In this document: positions 40,533 to 51,376 of the stretch, in pieces
How the letters are laid out: the number at the start of each line of letters is the position of its first letter
Position numbering within the stretch: position 1 is the stretch's first letter
Assembly: GCA_030248065.1 (NCBI GenBank)
Contig: JASAMV010000800.1
Coordinates: 1 to 64,000 of the forward strand
Length of the DNA: 64,000 bases
Reading direction: 5' to 3'
Source: Rhynchonema sp. JSB1_4
Lineage: Eukaryota; Nematoda; Chromadorea; Monhysterida; Xyalidae
Notes under the pieces: model-generated
The model's input: the letters and a program-made list of their open reading frames with translations, nothing else
The model's database searches: none
What the model was told of the DNA's origin: nothing
Translations under genes and position numbers: made by a program

Positions 40533-41611
40533 TGCTGGTTAACAACCCTTCGACCGCGCTTGATCTTGGGGGGTAGTATATATAAACAAAGTTTGGACAT
40601 CGTGTTACTCGACACTAATCTGGTGAGCCGATTGGTTGCTTCCTGACGTTTCACGGCCACATTGAAGTTTGCCCCTCGTGAAAAAAACCGAAAAAATTTG
40701 AAACGCTGCTGTGACACGAATAGGCTGTTTCAAAGTTTGACGCAAGAGTGACAGCAACCTCCAACAGTGTGCCGAAAACCGCAATGCACAATAGCTGTTG
40801 AAACGTCCGCATTGTCGAATAAAAAAATAAAATGTTTCAGAAACCTGGCCATTTTTTGTTAGGATTTTCTACTCGTATAATTTTAAGCATCTGTGGTGAA
40901 TGAAATAAGTTGTCAATTACAAATAAAAATCCTCTAATTATCAAGTTTTTTGTTTGTGCTCCCCAGTTTTCAAAACCCTACACAGCTCACACAATGTTTA
41001 CCACAACATGCGCAAGGCAGTCATTCCACAGCGCACACACAACGACAACACACAGCCGGCACAGCGACAACACAGCAATGTTTCAGCTGGCAAGCTTTGT
41101 TGTGTGTGTGCGCTGTGGAATGGCTGCCTTGCGCATGTTGTGGTAAACATTGTGTGAGCTGTGTAGGGTTTTGAAAACTGGGGAGCACAAACAAAAAACT
41201 TGATAATTAGAGGATTTTTATTTGTAATTGACAACTTATTTCATTCACCACAGATGCTTAAAATTATACGAGTAGAAAATCCTAACAAAAAATGGCCAGG
41301 TTTTTGAAACCTTTTATTTTTTTATTCAACAATGCGGACGTTTCAACAGCTATTGTGCATTGCGGTTTTCGGCACACTGTTGGAGGTTGCTGTCACTCTA
41401 GTGTCAAACTTTGAAACAGCCTATTCGTGTCACAGCAGCGTTTCAAATTTTTTCGGTTTTTTTCACGAGGGGCAAACTTCAACGTGGCCGTGAAACATCA
41501 GGAAGCAACCAATCGGCTCACCAGATTAGGGTCGAGTAACACGATGTCCAAACTTTGTTTATATATACTACCCCCCAAGATCAAGCGCGGTCGAAGGGTT
41601 GTTAACCAGCA
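40533..41611. mobile_element. 1.08-kb near-perfect palindrome (foldback element)
   Basis: Left end TGCTGGTTAACAACCC and right end GGGTTGTTAACCAGCA are exact inverses. Arms of about 0.5 kb pair along their whole length with few changes (for example CGCGCTTGATCTTGGGGGGT at 40555 against its inverse at 41573, and CAAGGCAGTCATTCCACAGC at 41011 against its inverse near 41115). The loop is about 60 bp at 41045-41105 and contains ATGTTTCA at 41078. No reading frame of note. A convincing target-site duplication was not seen. Confidence 0.9.
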
Positions 41612-41686
41612 GCTTCCGTTGCCTTGACAGAGAGAAAACGCGAATTTTCGATTTCGCGATAGAAGGCACGGGTTGGCTCAAGGTTT

Positions 41687-41752
41687 GGCCTAAGCCTAAG
41701 CCTAAGCCTAATAGTAAGCCTAAGCCTAAGCCTAAGCCCAAGCCTAAGCCTG
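41687..41752. repeat. Interstitial telomere-like array (GCCTAA)n
   Basis: About ten hexamers GCCTAA (complement TTAGGC, the telomere repeat known from nematodes) with two interruptions (TAATAGTAAGCC and CCCAAGCC). Lies just outside the 1.08-kb palindrome. Confidence 0.85.
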
Positions 41753-43131
41753 AGAAAAAGGGAAGTCAATTTTGAAACGGGACTAGCTTTTCCCAAAATG
41801 CGATGCGTTGGGACCGGAAGCGTGAGAGGTATGATTTTGGTCACCCAAAAAGTCAAAAAAACACCGTTTTTGTGATACAATTTTGGCCAAAAATTGAGAT
41901 AAAAATAGTACTTTTTCCAAATTTTCGCCGAAAATCGCCTAAAAATAGGAATTATGGGTGGGTTTGGGAGCGCGCGATTTTTGGAAAAATAAGGTCGAAA
42001 AACACCGATTTTTGCCTTAAAAAGGTATAAAATTGCTTGTGACTGTGAGAGGTATGATTTGGAGTTGTGAGAGGTAAGTACTCAACCCCCCAACCCCCCT
42101 CGGGTTTTGTGGTAGGTAAGTACTCAGAGGGGGTAACCCCCCCCCCAACCCCCAGCCACTACTATGGTTCGCGATGATTGCTAGTGATGATTGCTTGCTG
42201 GCTAAAGCTGAGCCATTCATTTTATATTGTATTAATTTTATTTTTTCGTGTTTGATTGACTTACTTGTCAGATGACCCCGTTCCCGTTTGGTTTTTGGCT
42301 TGTCCCGCTTTCGTTTTCCTTGCATGAAATCTGGGTTTTGAGTTGTAGCCCTTTTTGGGCCGATAAGGCGTATTGTGCCGTGGTGCCCACCGTAAAAAAA
42401 CGTTTTTTATTGGTGAAAAACGAAAAAACCGTATGTTTCGGGGCCAGATAAACTTCCAAAATTGCCGCAAAAATTACCGGTAATTTATTTTTCGTGGAAA
42501 AATGTGTTAGTTTGGTCTGAAATCGCGAAAAATTTTCTTTAGGGTCCCAAACTAAGTTGCACAGGTGAAAACAAGGCTTTTTCGGATCCAAAATGCACAC
42601 GCGACGCTTGTTGCGCCACAAACAAGCAAAAAACTGCCCAAAAGTTGCTGCGGAATTCCTTAAGTACTGGTCGTTTATTTGAAAAAAAACGATTTTTTTC
42701 GGAAAAAACCGCTTGTTCCAAAAATTTCAATTACTGACCTACTGGGCACCGCAGTTGGGCTAGGCTTGGGCTTGATAAGCTGTCCGCCCGCTCCCGCGCT
42801 CAGTAATCCCAATCCCCCAAGTCCTGTCCCAACAGCAACAACCAAACCAACCAACGTGTCTGCTGCGCACAGGCACAACCAATCATTATTCGTGTGTGTT
42901 GTTCTGTCGTCGTCTTTCTCTGGTTGGTGCAAGTGCACTTTCACAACGAAAAAACACGGCGTTGGTTGGTTGGTGGAACGGGAACAGAGCGCACACATTG
43001 GTTTAATGCGGCGTAGAGTGGTAGACAAACCTGACGCGTTATGCTTGCCCGAACGAACAGTGCGGTGTGTGCACAACGACGAAGAAATATAGCGCACGCA
43101 CACATTGCAGAAACGCGCCTGCCTGCTGCTG

Positions 43132-43148
43132 TCTCTCTCTCTCTCTCT
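43132..43148. repeat. CT microsatellite
   Basis: An uninterrupted run of CT dinucleotides in the region 5' of NF-YA. Confidence 0.9.
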
Positions 43149-43479
43149 ACGCCTCAACAAGACACATCCAGTGCAGTGGCAGTGGCAGCAGCGTATGTGT
43201 GTGTTGTGTTGCTGCCTGTGCGTTTATTCGTCGCAGCGTGTGTCAGTGGCCAATCGTTATTCGTTGCAGAGAACCAATCGGCTGCTTTCCTCATCGTTCG
43301 CCGGCGCTAAACTGAATTCCGCTTCAAAACACCGAATTGACACAATAAAATTGGAAAGATTACCGCAAACGTTGACTGATAAAAAACAGGTGAGGTGTGG
43401 CAGCAAAATATCCAAAAAACTGTTGTCCTCTCTGCATAATTTTCGGCCTGTAATTCCGCTAGTTTTTCAGTTTGCAGCC

Positions 43480-46400
43480 ATGGCTCAACAACAACAGCAG
43501 CAGCAATTGGTTGTGCAACAAGCGAGCGATGGCCAAACCTTTCAAGCGCTACCACAAGGGGTTTGTTTTTGTGCGTTGTGCAAAAGTAAATGCATTTGGC
43601 GAGACTACAGCGTCTCATGGCATCTTGCCAGCAAGTTTATTTTTGGAAGTTAAACATCAGATTTGCACTGAAAAGTTGGACTGTATTCACTGTATGCGTG
43701 TTTATCATCAGGTTATTGGTAAAATGAGCCTGGCTTGAGCATATTTGGTTCACCTTCAGAATTTTTGGAGAGAAAGCGTTCGTGCCGTATTTTTCTGGAA
43801 AGTTTTTGGGGAGGCCCAGTTTTGGCACGTCTTTTCTGAGCCGGGAAATTTGTAGCTACTTTCGACCTTCTTGGAAAAAATTCCATGAAAAGGATACAGC
43901 TGGCTATTTTTTTCACATCATTCTCAAAATTGCTTATTCAGGCCTGGAAATGCCCCCTTTGGGCAAAAATTGGATGAAACAAGCATTGTTAAAAACGTGG
44001 GGAGTAAGTAAGTGTATCCGTTGGGGAGTTCAGGGGGTTGTGTACCATGTGTCTGCAATTCAATGACCCCAGATCCCTCGCCCAGGAACCACATAACTGT
44101 AACATGGCATGAACGTGGCAGTGTTTTCAGTATCAACTGGTGCAGCTGAGTGGTGGTGGTCAAACGGCCCAGAAACTACAGATTGGTGGCGGACAACAGC
44201 AGCAACCGATGGTCATACAGTTACCTGCCGGACAGAACATCGGCAACATCGCTGTGAGTCGACTGCTGTGTCTGGCATTCATTCTGCTATAGTTGCAGTT
44301 TTTGGAAAAATACCATACATTTGCTAAAAAAAACGTTTTTTTTTCGACATTTTTCGAGCCAAATTTGGGCACCAGTCAAAAGATGTATATTTGGCACATT
44401 GTGCGCTAAAAATGGTGCGAGAAAGGTGATCCTGTTGAGAAAGAACGAATAAAACCCATAAAGGTGCTGAAAACACTTGAAAAAGTGTGTTTCTGCAGTA
44501 AAAATGGGTCGTGTCCCACAACTTTGACACTTTCAGAAAAGTTCAAGATCCGCCATGCAATTTTTCCGGAAAAATGTATTTCCAGGCCAAGGGGTGCAGG
44601 CAGGGTACCCTCAGAGAAGCTGAACCTGGATTTGTCCAGGGTACACTGCTTCCAATGGATCAAAAATCAAATCAGCTCCAATTCCCATCTTATGTGTAGC
44701 ATTTCATTTGCTTTGTAGGGTGGTCAGCAGTTCGAAATCGTTCAGTTGGGTGGCGGCAATCAGCAGCAATACATTCAAGTGCAGACTGATTCGGGCGGTG
44801 AGGAGCGACAGGTGTAGTTTTGTATGTTCCACAAAAATGCGCGGAACACAGTTCCGTCTGATCAAACAAGATCCTGGCTTTCCCGTGAGAAAAGGTGCAG
44901 GTCGGAGTTTCAATCCATAATTTGCACTATCCTTTCAGCAGGTCGTCCAAGGCGGCGCTCAGCAGGTTGTGCTGCACTCGCCAAGTTGGTTTTTCATGTA
45001 AAAAAACTAGCCCACTTTTTAATTTTTGAAGGCTTGCGTAAATTGGATTGATTTTTTGCGTTTTCAGATGATTTATTCCAATTGCTGCAACAAGCGTCCG
45101 GCAGTGCTCAGCACGACAACCAGCCGCAGATGTTGGTGTTGCAGCTGAATCCAAATGGTCAAGCCGCTGTTGTTCAACAAGTAGGCGGTGTTCTTTTGTT
45201 ATGTTGTTTTTTGCACAATAAGTTGCGGAAAATATTGTTTCACAAAATCTTTTTCAGGGCCGAGCAGGCATTGATTTTGCCACAGCGGGACCAAGTGGTC
45301 AAGTTCATAATCTGCGACCGGCGCCGCCGGAAGAGGAGCCGTTGTACGTGAATGCGAAACAATACAATCGGATTCTGAAGCGCAGACAAGCGCGCGCCAA
45401 GTTGGAGGCCGAAGGACGTATGCCGAAAAATCGACAGGTCACTTGTTTTATTCGGACTGAACTTTTCTGCTCGATTTTGTCATTGCTTTGACGGCGTTGC
45501 TGAGCCCACTTGACTCATTGATGTTTGTTTGACACATGTGCGAATGCAACTGGAAACATCACAAACATGCTGCTTGTTCGTGATTCTGTAACAGCATTAT
45601 GTGCCTGACACTGAAAAAAATCAGAGGTTGCAATATAATTGTCTTTTATTGCAGAAGTACCTACACCACTCCCGCCATCTGCACGCAATGCGCAGGCAGA
45701 GGGGCGAAGGCGGGAAATTCGGCGCCGGCAAAAGGCGCGATCTCGACTCGATGTCGCCTGAAACACTGACGTTTCAAGTATGATATTGTTTGCTTATTAG
45801 TTCTGAGTGAAATATTCATTGTTAACGGTTGTATGAAGTTCGTAACAAAACTCGTCACTATTTGCCACATTGCCTTCTGGCGTTTGCTTCGACCTGGCAC
45901 TGGAGGTGCAAAACTACAAATAAATAAATTCGTTTTCAGATGCATGACGCGCTACGATCTGCAGGTGGCATGGACTTGCACGATTCGCCATCCACATCTG
46001 GCACTCAAAGTTTGCGATTGTCATCTGTTTTCTGCCTTTCCTGGTTTTTTTTGTTCAACATTCAACGTAGATTTGGATTTCTTATCCAGGCCATAACCAA
46101 AGTCAAGATTTCCCGATTGCAACTTCAAGTCCGGTGTCACAAGCGCATCAGCCTCCGAATCTTGATACCAATCAAGGTTAGCAGTATCACTACAAGTCCT
46201 CGTTCAGTCTGTTCAAAGTATTCTGGCTAATAATCCGGTTTTTGGGTAATATAGTATAGTATTTCCTTTTCAAGCGAGTCAAAGGAAGCCGTTTCAACGT
46301 ATGAGGCAACTCCTAGCTGAAGTCGAAAATCCACGACTCCCCTTGAAAATGCAAAGAAAGAGAAATCACACCTGACATGCACACCGCCAACGTCACCAGA

Positions 46401-48269
46401 AGCATGAAATATTATTTCGTGCGCCGGTTTCTTACGTGGCGTGTGACGTCTGATTTCTCTTTCTTTGAATTTTCAAGGTGAATCGCACAATTTAGATCTT
46501 AGCTAGGAGCAACTGGATCGCACGTTGAGTGGGTGTTTGGACCAATATAATAAGGAAAGACTATGAGTTTCTAACTTCGTTGCCTCATGCATTTTTACAG
46601 TCGCAGGGAAACTCCCGTTCTAAGTCGAGTCAGGCAAGAAAAGAAGCCCAACACAGTCAACAAGCCACGCAGCTGGCTCGTGTGCGTTTCGAATGTTTCA
46701 GTCACACATGCTGTGTGTGTCAGCTGCGTGGCTTGTTCACTGTGTGTTGAGCTCAGAGTTTTTTTTTTTCAAAATTCACTAGGTGCAACTTAGGTGCAAC
46801 CCCCCAATTTTTAGGTGCAAGCTGGCCAAAGTAGGTGCAACCCCTATTTTGGACAAAAAACGCCAATTTTAGGCTTTTTTTGCCAGGTTGTGTGTTCAAT
46901 GCTATTTGCGTGCTTTTAGAAGTTCAATAAAGTTGTAACGCAATGAATGCCTTTTCCTTCAGCAAAAGCAAACGTTTCAGGGAAAGTTCAACATTTGTAG
47001 CACATTTTGTACTAGTTTCATTATTGAGAACCGATTGAGAAGAAAACGAAACAGTAAAATTTTCATGTCACATGTCACCATATCCACATTTGGGGGTCAC
47101 GTACGAATCAATTACTTTCGCTTCGCTGTTCATTTACTGTGTGGGTATCTAATACTGTTGTCATGCTCTGCTCTGGTTCTAGTCAGTGTAGTTCCTGGGA
47201 GGAGGGGGGTCCCCTCCTAAGGTACACTAACCGCCTCGACCAAGGCACACTAGTACACTAACCGCCGCACCAGGCACACTAACCGCCGCAATTTTTGCCT
47301 AAAATAGGCATTTTTAGCCCAAGATGGGCATTTTGGGCCTAAAATGGGTAATTTTCAGGTCAATGTTGTCAAAAGTCGCCAAAATACCCTATTTATGGAG
47401 AATTTTTTCCAAAAAGGGCAAAAATAGGTCAAATTTTTTACCTCAAAGGACTTTTTCCTGAATTTTGGTCTTCCCCTCTCCTTCCCCCACAGGGAGGTAC
47501 ACTAACCGCCGCACCGACAAAGTGGGTAGGTTCACTAACCGCCTCGCCGGACCAGGAACTACACTGATCCTAGCACGTACAGCATGTATTTGTTTTGAAT
47601 CTTATCACCAGCACACCAGGTACTAACTGTGTATGAAATCAATCAATCAGATCAATATTTTTGTCGATGTCGGTCGACCAAATGCTTCGATGGAATTTAT
47701 TGGAAGGAATGAAAAGCCGCGCAGCGCATTTTTTCTTGTTTCTAAGCTTTCCAACCTTAAAAGATGCTGTATAAATGCTAAATTAAGCAAATAAGGGCCC
47801 AAAATTTTAGGTGCAACCTTGCACCTAACCCTGAATTTTTAGGTGCAATTCTGATTTTTTAGGTGCAAATTGCACCTAAAAAGTGTCTAAAAAAACTATG
47901 GTTGAGCTTGTTGCCTGCCTCGACTTCGAATGAGCGTCTGTAAAAATGCATGAGACAACGAAATTACAAACCTATTATATCTTCAAAAAACTGATTTCAG
48001 CCCCGGTCAGCGCGGGCGTACTGAACACGCCGCAGATCGAACTGCCACCGAACATGGCCAGACGTCCGCCACCACCACCACAACAACAACAGCAAAGTTC
48101 CTCCACGAGTACCAGTAGAACACAGAACACAAATCGCCTCAAGTTGAAACTGCCGACCAAAGAGCAGATCGCTGCAAATATTGTTGGCAGACGAGGGCCT
48201 GACGCGCAACCCCAGACGACTATCGGCGCTCAAACACATCAAAACGCGCCTGTTCAATCGCAGTCTTGA
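43480..48269 (+). CDS. NFYA: CCAAT-binding transcription factor subunit NF-YA
   Basis: DNA-sequence-reading subunit of the trimeric NF-Y factor. ATG 43480 opens a Gln-rich activation region (MAQQQQQQQLVVQQASDG). It continues over exons near 44144-44252 (LQIGGGQQQQPMVIQLPAG), 44720-44815 (FEIVQLGGGNQQQYIQVQ), 44940-44995, 45068-45180 (MLVLQLNPNGQAAVVQQ) and 45258-45437. That last exon has the NF-YB/C contact helix: PLYVNAKQYNRILKRRQARA. The exon at 45656-45778 has the DNA-binding part YLHHSRHLHAMRRQRGEGGK; the usual LHESRH is LHHSRH here. C-terminal exons at 45942-46007, 46091-46176 and 47999-48269 add a Ser/Pro region, a PPPPPQQQQQ run and KLKLPTKEQIAANIVGRRG before TGA. The 1.8-kb last intron carries MITEs. 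The family call is certain; the last exon rests on phase and an acceptor TTTCAG. Confidence 0.93.
46300..46525. repeat. Foldback MITE, family B, copy 2 (NF-YA intron)
   Basis: Outer words GGCAACTCCTAGCTGAA and TTAGCTAGGAGCAACTGG are inverted. Inside, CCCCTTGAAAATGCAAAGAA, then AGAGAAATC, pairs with GATTTCTCTTTCTTTGAATT, then TTCAAGG. The centre has TTTCGTGCGCCGG. AAGAAAGAGAAATC and GTGCGCCG are shared with the element at 10366-10597. Confidence 0.65.
46649..46750. repeat. Hairpin with ATGTTTCA at its centre
   Basis: Left arm AACACAGTCAACAAGCCACG, then CAGCTG; right arm CAGCTGCGTGGCTTGTTCAC, then TGTGTGTTG. Loop of about 40 bases contains ATGTTTCA at 46693. Lies in the last NF-YA intron. Confidence 0.8.
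47184..47566. mobile_element. hAT-like MITE, copy 2 (GCGGTTAG subfamily)
   Basis: Ends CAGTGTAGTTCCTGG and CCAGGAACTACACTG. Interior words are CACTAACCGCC repeated and GGGCATTTTGGGCC-like A/T-rich core. 8-bp flanks GTTCTAGT and ATCCTAGC agree at five positions. Lies in the last NF-YA intron. Confidence 0.85.
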
Positions 48270-49693
48270 TGCCCTTAACTCGATCGATCAATTGGTGTCC
48301 TCTTATTGTGGCCATTACCTGTGCAAATACGTATAAGCGCATTTTTTATCGGATGTTCTCAATGCTGTTGTTCTAAATGTCTGGAAACGCGATTTCAGTA
48401 TTTCTTTTGTTGATTTAGCACCGAGCTGTTTTTCAGTAATTTTTGCTCTCCAAGCGAATTTATTCTTCTGAGGCAAAGGTGATTTTTGATTACTTACTCA
48501 ATACAATTATTTTGTATTACTTCTTTTTCTTTTGATACTCACATTTCTGTCCGTCGGCGTTTTCTTCTGATTTCTCAAGTATGAACACACGGTGTGCGTC
48601 ACATGTGAAACTTATATCTTTTGGACATGATTTTCTCAGAGATTTTGTAAAGTAATTCTATTTTTCTGTGTTTTGTTTACCGTGTGCACCTCGTTTAACG
48701 CTTGCGGTGCAGTCAACTCATGTTGAAATGCCCTTTTGGACCGGTTTATGTTCACTCTGCTGGAAATCGGTGCGGCATAAAGAATCAGATGTGCATATCC
48801 CAGGCAGGGTATGCCATCTCAATTTCAAATGTTCTGTATTTTTTTTGATTTGGGAACCCAGAGGTCTGCAAGCCTCGTTCATTACGTAATTATTTTGTTG
48901 CCTTTCTGTTGTGCCGTGTCTGACATTTCCTTCTGTCCGGACGGCAATATTATGTGATGCACAAGATTGTTGCTGTCGGTGCAGTCCCACAGCGTCGCGG
49001 TGGCTTGGTTTCCCCAGTAACCAAATGTCCGCCTGCAGTTTCCAATGAAAAGAAAAAGAAATTCAAAAAATTGGTTTCTAGTTGTTCAGACATTTCCGCG
49101 TGTTTCGCCGCACGATTTCAGTTTTATTTCAGCTGTTCACTTGACAGCCGATCTCTGCGGCACGTCCCGTTCATTTCATTTTTCAGTCAATGTTCAAGTT
49201 CGACCCCAAAATAAAATTTGTGATTCAGATTTCAGAAATCTTCGAGCAATCGCCGATTATTTTGCACGCTGATTTTGTTTTGCTGGCCAAGCCACGATCA
49301 ATCGCCTTCCGATTTTGATCTGATCTGACTGATTTTTCGTGAGTCAATTTTTGTGTTGCGTTTGTGGAAATTTGAATCATCAAGAACAGAATTTTTCCAG
49401 ACCATTGTTTGGTCAATTGTATCTGTAATGTAAATTGGGAGTCAAATTGCACCAAGAATGGTAGACTTTTCGTTAAATTTTAACATCTGGTGCGATTTGC
49501 ACCCGAAAAATTTTGAAAACGAGCCGTCCCGCCCGGATATACAGCACTTGCAGCAACTTGCAAAAAAAAACAGTTTTTTACATTTTTGCAAAAGTAAACC
49601 GTCTTTCCGAACAAACGTCTTTCCAATGCTTTTCCAGCACGCAGCACTTACCAGTGAATTTGTAGAACCCCCCCCCGGAATAGAGCCCCCTAG
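48270..49693. other. Spacer downstream of NF-YA
   Basis: Probable NF-YA 3' UTR followed by A/T-rich sequence. Nothing coding or structural was recognised before the MITE cluster. Confidence 0.4.
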
Positions 49694-50096
49694 CAGTGTA
49701 GTTCCTGGTCCGGCGCGGCGGTTAGTGTACCTACCCCTTTTTTCCGTGCGGCGGTTAGTGTACCTCCCTGGGGGGGGACGGGGGGGGGGGGAAGACCCAA
49801 ATCCAGGAAAAAGTCACTTTTTGAGGTAGAAACCCAAATTGACCGATTTTTACCCCTTTTGGAAAAATTCCCCAATAAAAGGGTATTTTGGCGACTTTTG
49901 ACAACATCGACTTAAAAATCACCCATTTTAGGCCTAAAAATGCCCATTTTAGGCCTAAAAATGCCCATTTTAGCAAAAATTGAGGCGGTTAGTGTACCTG
50001 GCGCGGCGGTTAGTGTACTAGTGTACCTTGGTCGCGGCGGTTAGTGTACCTTAGGGGGGGGGCCCCCCCCCCCCCCCCCCCCCCGGAACTACACTG
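49694..50096. mobile_element. hAT-like MITE, copy 3 (GCGGTTAG subfamily), perfect TSD
   Basis: Starts CAGTGTAGTTCCTGGTCCGG and ends CCGGAACTACACTG. Flanked on both sides by CCCCCTAG, a perfect 8-bp duplication. Interior: GCGGCGGTTAGTGTACC repeated, AAAAAGTCACTTTTTGAGGT, and AAAATGCCCATTTTAGGCC in tandem. Contains a long C run near 50060-50084. Confidence 0.95.
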
Positions 50097-50279
50097 CCCC
50101 CTAGTAACATCCCCAAAACAGTAGGGTGGTAAGGCTTGATAGTGGTGCACAGGTTCATTTGTGCACGTTTGTTGTTCGTTCAGAGCACATAATACGCCTC
50201 TTATTGACGAATAGACACGAATAAATGCGATTACAAGAGAAACATCCTTTCAAAAACCCTTTTTAGGGGTTTTTGGGGG

Positions 50280-50348
50280 CAGTGTAGTTCCTGGTCCGGA
50301 AATGGCTGAAACAGGTAAAAATCCCGGGTAGGTCTTTTGTGTAGCACA

Positions 50349-50382
<34 letters not shown>

Positions 50383-50735
50383 CGGACCCTCCGTTTTTTT
50401 CGGAGGGGGAGATAGTTTACCCCCGAGGGGGGAAGACCCAAATTCAGGAAAAAGTCACTTTTTGAGGTAGAAAATTTGACCTATTTTTGCCCCTTTTTGG
50501 AAAAAATTCTTCAGAAAAAGGGTATTTTGGCGACTTTTGAGAACATTGACCTGAAAATCACTCATTTTTTGGCCTAAAAATGCCCAGTTTAGGCCTAAAA
50601 ATGCCTATTTTAGGCAAAAATTGGGGGAGATAGTGTACCCGGAGGGGGAGATAGGGGGATAGTGTACCACCTGAGGGGGAGATAGTGTACCCGAGGGGGG
50701 GACCCCACCCCCCTTCCCCCCCAGGAACTACACTG
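50280..50735. mobile_element. hAT-like MITE, copy 4 (GGGAGATAG subfamily), perfect TSD
   Basis: Starts CAGTGTAGTTCCTGGTCCGG and ends CCAGGAACTACACTG. Flanked by TTTGGGGG on both sides, a perfect 8-bp duplication. It has an internal run of about 32 A (50350-50381) absent from the other copies, and repeated GGGGGAGATAGTGTACC. Confidence 0.95.
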
Positions 50736-51376
50736 TTTGGGGGTATTTCTGGGAACAATTTTTCAGGTTCGGGTCAGTGAATTAATAGAGGCTCCCCCCG
50801 TAATAGAGCCCTCCAAAATGGGGTCAGTGAATTAATAGAGCCCCCTTCAATTTAGGTTTTTACGGTATACTTTTAGGTCTGCCCAGTGCTGTGGCTATGT
50901 TGGCGGGGCGTGTAGCTGGATGCCTGGAATTTTGGGAGCGAACTCTGGGGTCGGGGGGGGGACGATTTTGTGGGGCGGGCAGTGCACCACACAATTTTTC
51001 GAGTGCGAATTTGTTGTGCTAAACAGTACATTCAGCGCGCATTTTTTGCACTTGTGGTGGTTTTCGTTCGAAATTTGGGCATTTTTGACAGAAGAATGGG
51101 CATTTTCAGGTTAAAAATGGGGGCGGGTAGTGGGGAAGGGTTAGGGTACCAGAGTCGGGCGGGTTGGGGTTGTGTGTCAGATCGGGGCGGGTAGGGTACC
51201 TTTTGGGGACGTCTCTGTGGCCACAGCACTCTATGGGAGCATAATAGGTGATTTTCAGGTCAAATGTCAAAAATCGCCAAATACTTCCAGAAGTGTTTTC
51301 TCCGTCGTTGGGTCTTCCTTCCCCCATTGGAGGTACACCTTGTTACCCTCCAAAAATGCTTAGGGTCACTCCCCTC

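Larger units (their letters stand above)
38954..43479. other. Repeat-rich spacer between transporter 2 and NF-YA
   Basis: No supported gene. It holds a GGGCCC-rich low-complexity patch (39415-39495), a hAT-like MITE (39983-40232), a 1.08-kb palindrome (40533-41611), a telomere-like array (41687-41752), a G/C-run repeat block with GTGAGAGGTA words (41820-42150), an A/T-rich dispersed repeat (42390-42750) and a CT microsatellite (43132-43148). The NF-YA promoter and 5' UTR should lie in the last kilobase. Confidence 0.5.

Noticed and set aside
40910..41234. Mirror-image frames that start MSITNKNPLIIKFF on both strands
   Set aside because: They are the two arms of the 1.08-kb palindrome read on opposite strands, not a gene pair.
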